Shown here: piece by piece, positions 57,151 to 64,000 of the stretch | Numbering within the stretch: position 1 is the first letter of the stretch | How the letters are laid out: each line of letters opens with the position of its first letter | NCBI GenBank assembly: GCA_954871525.1 | Contig: OX940870.1 | Location: 17,763,501-17,827,500, forward strand | DNA length: 64,000 nt | Direction: 5' to 3' | From: Parietaria judaica | Lineage: Eukaryota; Streptophyta; Magnoliopsida; Rosales; Urticaceae | Notes under the pieces: generated by a model | Database searches by the model: none | Told to the model about the DNA's origin: nothing | Seen by the model: the letters and a program-made list of their open reading frames with translations, nothing else | Position numbers and translations under genes: made by a program

Positions 57151-60098
57151 TAGTTTCAATACCAAGCGTTTAACGGGTTAAAATCATTACCGAAAAGTGT
57201 TAAATATTGGTTTTCTTACGAGAGCAAATACGCTGCGTTCATGATGAAATTTCAGTTGCTAGACCTTTATTTAGGTGGTATTATTACAAATTGGGTTATT
57301 TTTGGCATTAAAAGTATTTGACGTTCTCCAAAAACCCTTTTTCACCAATTAATGCATGCTTCAAATAAAAACTGAGTCTTTTTCCCATTTTACGCAAAAC
57401 AACCCTAATTAAATTATATTTTATACAAAAAATGAACTTAAAATTCTTAGTAATGTGTATTTATACCACATTTACTTATTTTAATCCCTAAATCGCGAAG
57501 CACTATCTCGTAGTTTCAATATTAAGCATTTAACGGGTAAAGATCATTGCCGAAAACTGTTAAAAATTGGTTTCCTTACGAGAGCAAATACGATGCGTTG
57601 CTAGACCTTTATTAGTGTGGTATTATTACAATTGAGTTATTTTTGGCATTAAAAGTATTTGACGCTCTCCAAAAACCCTTTTTTCCCCAATTAATGCATG
57701 CTAAAAAAAACTGAGTCTTTTTCCCATTTTACGCAAAACAACCATAATTAAACGATATTTTAAACAAAAAATGAACTTCAAATTCTTAGTAATGTGTAGT
57801 TATACCAAATTTACTTATTTTAATCCCTAAATCGCGAAGCACTATCTCGTAGTTTCAATACCAAGCGTTTAACGGGTTAAAATCATTACCGAAAAGTGTT
57901 AAATATTGGTTTTCTTACGAGAGCAAATACGCTGCGTTCATGATGAAATTTCAGTTGCTAGACCTTTATTTAGGTGGTATTATTACAAATTGTGTTATTT
58001 TTGGCATTAAAAGTATTTGACGTTCTCCAAAAACCCTTTTTCACCAATTAATGCATGCTTCAAATAAAAACTGAGTCTTTTTCCCATTTTACGCAAAACA
58101 ACCCTAATTAAATTATATTTTATACAAAAAATGAACTTAAAATTCTTAGTAATGTGTATTTATACCACATTTACTTATTTTAATCCCTAAATCGCGAAGC
58201 ACTATCTCGTAGTTTCAATATTAAGCATTTAACGGGTTAAGATCATTGCCGAAAACTGTTAAAAATTGGTTTCCTTACGAGAGCAAATACGATGCGTTGC
58301 TAGACCTTTATTTGGGTGGTATTATTACAATTGAGTTATTTTTGGCATTAAAAGTATTTGACGCTCCCCAAAAACCCTTTTTTCCCCAATTAATGCATGC
58401 TAAAAAAAACTAAGTCTTTTTCCCATTTTACGCAAAACAACCATAATTAAACGATATTTTAAACAAAAAATGAACTTCAAATTCTTAGTAATGTGTAGTT
58501 ATACCAAATTTACTTATTTTAATCCCTAAATTGCGAAGCACTATCTCGTAGTTTCAATACCAAGCATTTAACGGGTTAAAATCATTACCAAAAAGTGTTA
58601 AATATTGGTTTTCTTACGAGAGCAAATACGCTACGTTCATGATGAAATTTCAGTTGCTAGACCTTTATTTAGGTGGTATTATTACAAATTGGGTTATTTT
58701 TGGCATTAAAAGTATTTGACGTTCTCCAAAAACCCTTTTTCACCAATTAATGCATGCTTCAAATAAAAACTGAGTCTTTTTCCCATTTTACGCAAAACAA
58801 CCCTAATTAAATGATATTTTAAACAAAAAATGAACTTCAAATTATTAATAATGTGTATTTATACCACATTTACTAATTTTAATCCCTAAATCGCGAAGCA
58901 CTATCTTGTAGTTTCAATTCCAAGCATTTAACGGGTTAAAATCATTGCCGAAAAGTGTTAAAAATTGGTTTTCTTACGAGCGAAAATACGATGCATTGCT
59001 AGACCTTTATTTCGGTGGTATTATTACAAATTTGGTTATTTTTGGCATTGAAAGTGTTTTACGCTCTCCAAAACCCCTTTTTCACCAATTAATGCGTGCT
59101 CGAAAAAAAACTGAGTCTTTTTCCCATTTTACGCAAAACAACCCTAATTAAACGATATTTTAAACAAAAAATGAACTTCAAATTCTTAGTAATGTGTATT
59201 TATACCACATTTACTTATTTTAATCTCTAAATTGCGAAGCACTATCTCGTAGTTTCAATATCAAGCATTTAACGGGTTAAAATCAATGCCGAAAAGTGTT
59301 AAAAATTGGTTTCCTTACGAGAGCAAATACGATGCGTTGCTAGACCTTTATTTGGGTGGTATTATTACAAAGTGGGTTATTTTTGGCATTAAATGTATTT
59401 GACGCTCTCCAAAAACCCTTTTTTCCCCAATTAATGCATGCTAAAAAAAACTGAGTCTTTTTCCCATTTTACGCAAAATGAAATTAATTAAACGATATTT
59501 TAAACAAAAAATGAACTTAAAATTCTTAGTAATGTGTATTTATTCGAAATTTACCTATTTTAATCCCTAAATCGTTAAGCACTATCTCGTAGTTTCAATA
59601 CCAAGCATTTAATGGGTTAAAATCATTGCCGAAAAGTGTTGAAAATTGGTTTTCTTACGAGAGCAAATACGCTGCGTTCATGATGAAATTTCAGTTGCTA
59701 GACCTTTATTTAGGTGGTATTATTACAAATTGGGTTATTTTTGGCATTAAAAGTATTTGACGTTCTCCAAAAACCCTTTTTCACCAATTAAAGCATGCTT
59801 CAAATAAAAACTGAGTCTTTTTCCCATTTTATGCAAAACAACCCTAATTAAATGATATTTTAAACAAAAAATGAACTTAAAATTCTTAATAATGTGTATT
59901 TATACCACATTTACTTATTTTAATCCCTAAATCACGAAGCGCTATCTTGTAGTTTCAATACCAAGCATTTAACGGGTTAAAATCATTGCCGAAAAGTGTT
60001 AAAAATTGGTTTTCTTACGAGCGAAAATACGATGCATTGCAAGACCTTTATTTGGGTGGTATTATTACAAATTTTGTTATTTTTGGCATTAAAAGTGT

Positions 60099-60423
60099 TT
60101 TACGCTCTCCAAAAACCCTTTTTATCCAATTAATGCGTGCTCCAAAAAAAACTGAGTCTTTTTTTTCCTTTTACGCAAAACAACCCTAATTAAACGATAT
60201 TTTAAACAAAAAATGAACTTCAAATTCTTAGTAATGTGCATTTATACCACATTTACTTATTTTAATCCCTAAATCGCGAACCACTATCTCGTAGTTTCAA
60301 TACCAAGATTTAACGAGTTGAAATCATTGCCGAAAAGTTTTAAAAATTGGGTTTATTACGAGAGCAAGTACGATGCGTTAATGGTATTATTACAAATTAG
60401 GTTATTTTTCGCGTAAAAAGTAT
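60099..60423 (+). repeat. Shortened monomer (325 bp) with an internal deletion
   Basis: After GATGCGTTA the sequence jumps to ATGGTATTATTAC. The CTAGACCTTTATTTGGGT stretch is missing in addition to the 18-bp segment absent from all short monomers. Other private changes are TTTTTTTTCCTTTTACGC in the T-tract and GGGTTTATTACGAG for TGGTTTTCTTACGAG. It is the shortest complete monomer I found. Confidence 0.9.
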
Positions 60424-63400
60424 TTGACGCTCTCCAAAAACCCTTTTTCACCAAGTAATGCGTGCTCCAAAAAAAGACTGAGTCTTTTTCCCATTTTACG
60501 CAAAACAACCCTAATTAAACGATATTTTAAACAAAAAATGAACTTCAAATTGTTAGTAATGTGTATTTATACCACATTTACTTATTTTAATCCTTAAATC
60601 GTGAAGCACTATCTCGTAGTTTCAATACCAAGCATTTAACGGGTTAAAATCATTGCCGAAAAGTGTTAAAAATTGGTTTTCTTACGAGAGCAAATACGAT
60701 GTGTTGCTAGACCTTTATTTGGGTGGTATTACTACAAATTGGGTAATTTTTGGCATTAAAAGTATTTGACGCTCTCCAAAAACCCTTTTTCACCAATTAA
60801 TGTGTGCTCGAAAAAAAACTAAGTCTTTTTACCATTTTACGCAAAACAACCCTAATTAAACGATATTTTAAACAAAAAATGAACTTCAAATTCTTAGTAA
60901 TGTGTATTTGTACCACATTTACTTATTTTAATCCCTAAATCGCGAAGCACTATCTCTTAGTTTCAATACCAAGCATTTAACGGGTTAAAATCATTGCCGA
61001 AAAGTGTTAAAAATTGGTTTCCTTACGAGAGCAAATACGATGCGTTGCTAGACCTTTATTTGGGTGGTATTATTACAAATTGGGTTGTTTTTGGAACTAA
61101 AAATATTTGACGCTCTCCAAAAACCCTTTTTTCCCCAATTAATGCGTGCTAAAAAAACTGAGTCTTTTTCCCATTTTACGCAAAACAACCCTAATTAAAC
61201 GATATTTTAAACAAAAAAAGAACTTCAAATTCTAAGTAATGTGTATTTATACCAAATTTACTTATTTTAATCCCTTAATCGCAAAGCACTATCTCGTAGT
61301 TTCAATACCGCATTTAACGGGTTAAAATCATTGCTGAAAAGTGTTTAAAATTGGTTTTCTTACGAGAGCAAATACAATGTGTTCATGATGAAATTTCAGT
61401 TGCTAGACCTTTATTTAGGTGGTATTATTACAAATTGGGTTATTTTTAGCATTAAAAGTATTTTACGGTGTCCAAAAATCCTTTTTAACGAATTAATGCG
61501 TGCTTAAAAAAAAACTGAGTCTTTTTCCCATTTTACGCAAAACAACCCTAATTAAATGATATTTTAAACAAGAAATGAACTTCAAATTCTTAGTAATGTC
61601 TATTTTTACCAAATTTACTTATTTTAATCCCTAAATCGCGAAGCACTATCTCGTAGTTTCAATACCAAGATTTAACGGGTTAAAATCATTGCCGAAAAGT
61701 GTTAAAAATTGGTTTTCTTACGAGAGCAAATACGATGCGTTCATGATGAAATTTCAGTTGCTATACCTTTATTTGGGTGGTATTATTACAAATTGGGTTA
61801 TTTTTCGCGTTAAAAGGATTTGACGCTCTCCAAAAACCCTTTATTACCAATTAATGCGTGCTCCAAAAAAAATCTCAGTCTTTTTCCCATTTTACGCAAA
61901 ACAACCGTAATTAAACGATATTTTAAACAAAAAATGAACTTAAAATTGTTAGTAATGTGTATTTATACCACATTTACTTATTTTAATCCTTAAATCGCGA
62001 AGCACTATCTCGTAGTTTCAATACCAAGCATTTAACGGGTTAAAATCATTGCCGAAAAGTGTTAACAATTGGTTTTCTTACGAGAGCAAATACGATGTGT
62101 TTCTAGACCTTTATTTGGGTGGTATTATTACAAATTGGGTAATTTTTGGCATTAAAAGTTTTTGACGCTCTCCAAAAACCCTTTTTCACCAATTAATGCG
62201 TGCTCGAAAAAAAACTGAGTCTTTTTACCATTTTACGCAAAACAACCCTAATTAAACGATATTTTAAACAAAAAATGAACTTCAAATTCTTAGTAATGTG
62301 TATTTATACCACATTTACTTATTTTAATCCCTAAATCACGAAGCACTATCTCGTAGTTTCAATACCAAGCATTTAACGGGTTAAAATCATTGCCGAAAAG
62401 TGTTAAAAATTGGTTTTCTTACGAGATCAAATACGAGGTGTTGCTAAACCTTTAATTGGGTGGTATTGTTACAAATTAGGTAATTTTTGGCATTAAAAGT
62501 ATTTGACGCTCTCCAAAAACCCTTTTTCACCAATTAATGCGTGCTCGAAAAAAAATTGGGTCTTTTTCCCATTTTACGCAAAACAACCCTAATTAAACGA
62601 TATTTTAAACAAAAAATGAACTTCAAATTCTTAGTAATGTGTATTTATACCACATTTACTTATTTTAATCCCTAAATCGCGAAGCACTATCTCGTAGTTT
62701 CAATATCAAGCATTTAACGGGTTAAAATCATTGCCGAAAAGTGTTAAAAATTGGTTTCCTTACGAGAGCAAATACGATGCGTTGCTAGACGTTTATTTGG
62801 GTGGTATTATTACAAATTGGGTTATTTTTGGCATTAAAAGTATTTGACGCTCTCCAAAAACCCTTTTTCCCCAATTAATGCATGCTAATAAAAGCTGAGT
62901 CTTTTTCCCATTTTACGCAAAAGAACCATAATTAAACGATATTTTAAACAAAAAATGAACTTCAAATTCTTAGTAATGTGTATTTATACCACATTTACTT
63001 ATTTTAATCCTTAAATCGCGAAGCACTATCTCGTAGTTTCAATACCAAGCATTTAACGGGTTAAAATCATTGCCGAAAAGTGTTAAATATTAGTTTTCTA
63101 CGAGAGCAAATACGCTGCGTTCATGATGAAATTTCAGTTGCTAGACCTTTATTTAGGTGGTATTATTACAAATTGGGTCATTTTTGTCATTAAAAGTATT
63201 TGACGTTCTCCAAAAACCGTTTTTCACCAATTAATACATGCTTCAAATAAAAACTGAGTCTTTTTCCCATTTTACGCAAAACAACCCTAATTAAATGATA
63301 TTTTAAACAAAAAATGAACTTCAAATTCTTAATAATGTGTATTTATACCACATTTACTTATTTTAATCCCTAAATCGCGAAGCGCTATCTTGTAGTTTCA

Positions 63401-63899
63401 ATACCAAGCATTTAACGGGTTAAAATCATTGTCGAAAAGTGTTAAAAATTGGTTTTCTTACGAGCGAAAATACGATGCATTGCTAGACCTTTATTTGAAA
63501 GGTATTAGTACAAATTTGGTTATTTTTGGCATTAAAAGTGTTTTACGCTCTATAAAAACCCTTTTTCACCAATTAATTCGTGCTCGAAAAAAAACTGAGT
63601 CTTTTTCCCATCTTACGCAAAACAACCCTAATTACACGATATTTTAAACAAAAAATGAACTTCAAATTCTTAGTAATGTGTATTTATACCACATTTACTT
63701 ATTTTAATCCCTAAATCGCGAAGCACTATCTCGTAGTTTCAATACCAAGATTTAACGAGTTAAAATTATTGCCGAAAGGTGTTAAAAATTGGTTTTCTTA
63801 CGAGAGCAAATACGATGCGTTCATGATGAAATTTCAGTTGCTAGACCTTTATTTGGGTGGTATTATTACAAATTGGGTTATTTTTTGCGTTAAAATTAT

Positions 63900-64000
63900 T
63901 TAACGCTCTCCAAAAACCCTTTTTCACCAATTAATGCGTGCTCCAAAAAAAAAAAGAGTCTTTTTCCCATTTTACGCAAAACAACCCTAATTAAACGATA
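63900..64000 (+). repeat. Partial monomer cut by the window end
   Basis: Starts at TTAACGCTCTCC (G to A in the phase motif) and stops at AATTAAACGATA. The CTG of the usual A-tract/CTGAGTC junction is lost, giving AAAAAGAGTC. The array therefore continues beyond the window on this side as well as before position 1. Confidence 0.9.

Larger units (their letters stand above)
52425..58715 (+). repeat. Dimeric higher-order repeat domain (Q-P, 699 bp)
   Basis: Q starts at 52425, 53124, 53823, 55221, 55920, 56619, 57318, 58017 and 58716 are separated by exactly 699 bp or, once, 1398 bp. Q is about 341 bp and P about 358 bp. The 1398-bp gap holds a variant dimer at about 54.36-54.86 kb of the older type also seen at 51.56-52.0 kb. 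The constant 699-bp spacing shows very recent amplification with few indels. Confidence 0.96.
1..64000 (+). repeat. AT-rich satellite DNA array, monomer about 341-360 bp, head to tail
   Basis: The same sequence recurs about every 342 or 359 bp from the first to the last base, always in the same orientation. Landmarks present in nearly every copy are TTGACGYTCTCC at the phase start, TGAGTCTTTTTCCC, TTTTACGCAAAAC, ATTTATACC, AATCGCGAAGCAC, TTAACGGGTTAAAATC, TTCTTACGAGAGC and GGTGGTATTATTA. No stretch of 300 bases lacks these landmarks, so the window holds no unique DNA. The array divides into domains by higher-order periodicity: pentamer, trimer, dimer, irregular. Known biology: arrays like this normally sit in centromeric or pericentromeric heterochromatin of eukaryotes. 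Which of these applies here, and in which species, cannot be told from sequence alone. Confidence 0.99.
58716..64000 (+). repeat. Divergent monomers without a stable HOR
   Basis: Monomers start at 58716, 59058, 59399, 59757, 60099, 60424, 60766, 61107, 61462, 61820, 62162, 62503, 62844, 63200, 63542 and 63900. Lengths are 342, 341, 358, 342, 325, 342, 341, 355, 358, 342, 341, 341, 356, 342 and 358 bp, with no fixed repeat order. Private substitutions are visibly denser than in the other domains. Three junctions read TTTTACGCTC or similar instead of TTTGACGCTC (59058, 60099, 63542). This looks like the older, less homogenised margin of the array. Confidence 0.93.

Noticed and set aside
58945..59151. 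67- to 72-codon frames crossing monomer boundaries near 59.0, 60.0 and 63.5 kb
   Set aside because: They exist because TTTGACG is TTTTACG in these divergent monomers. They differ by frameshifts at their ends and look like shadows of the repeat.
1..64000. CRISPR array
   Set aside because: Repeats are about 350 bp and abut directly; there are no short repeats separated by unique spacers.
1..64000. Transposon or LTR origin, terminal inverted repeats
   Set aside because: No conserved long terminal or inverted repeats, target-site duplications or transposase-like frames are visible. The unit is a plain tandem satellite.
1..64000. tRNA, rRNA or other structured RNA genes
   Set aside because: No cloverleaf, box A/B pair or rRNA-like segment is recognisable in any monomer class.

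Overview
The whole 64 kb is one tandem array of an AT-rich satellite with a basic monomer of about 341-360 bp. Every monomer runs head to tail in the same orientation. I see no unique sequence, gene, RNA gene, transposon or inversion anywhere. A hand count over 721-1020 gives 88 G/C in 300 bases (about 29 %). CpG is not depleted: nine in the 342-bp monomer 707-1048. A homogenised megasatellite of this kind with higher-order repeats (HORs) points to eukaryotic constitutive heterochromatin, probably pericentromeric or centromeric. The undepleted CpG fits a lineage with little DNA methylation, such as many insects and other invertebrates, but I cannot name the organism. The monomer does not resemble human alpha satellite or the Drosophila 1.688 family as I know them.

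Layout, with monomers phased on the shared motif TTGACGYTCTCC. (1) 1-13374: pentameric HOR A-B-C-D-E, 1758-1762 bp, seven complete or nearly complete copies plus a final A-B-C. (2) 13375-50328: trimeric HOR of about 1057-1060 bp. It occurs in two structural versions: type I (C, beta, gamma) and type II (C, E, F). Beta looks like an E-head/A-tail hybrid and F like an A-head/B-tail hybrid, so both trimers can be derived from the pentamer by loss of two monomer equivalents. The two types are interleaved. Exceptions are a tetramer (19381-20798), a five-monomer interval with a gamma/C hybrid (39858-41614) and a unit with a 99-bp deletion (49026-49985). (3) 49986-52424: transitional, more divergent monomers. 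(4) 52425-58715: dimeric HOR Q-P of 699 bp, mostly very uniform, overlain by a tandemly duplicated block of about 2.8 kb. (5) 58716-64000: divergent monomers without a stable HOR, resembling the older edge of an array.

Monomers come in long (about 355-360 bp) and short (about 340-343 bp) forms. They differ mainly by one 18-bp indel flanked by GTT direct repeats. Each monomer also carries a 14-bp dyad TTTAAC-NN-GTTAAA with a variable centre and a run of A/T tracts near helical spacing. In the E monomer of the pentamer only, there is a site matching eight of nine core CENP-B box positions. Short open frames recur because the DNA is homogenised; I do not regard them as genes.

What deserves attention is the ordered 5-3-2-irregular HOR succession, the hybrid monomers that link the classes, and several long-offset segmental duplications inside the array. 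Together they record expansion, unequal exchange and conversion in one contiguous stretch.
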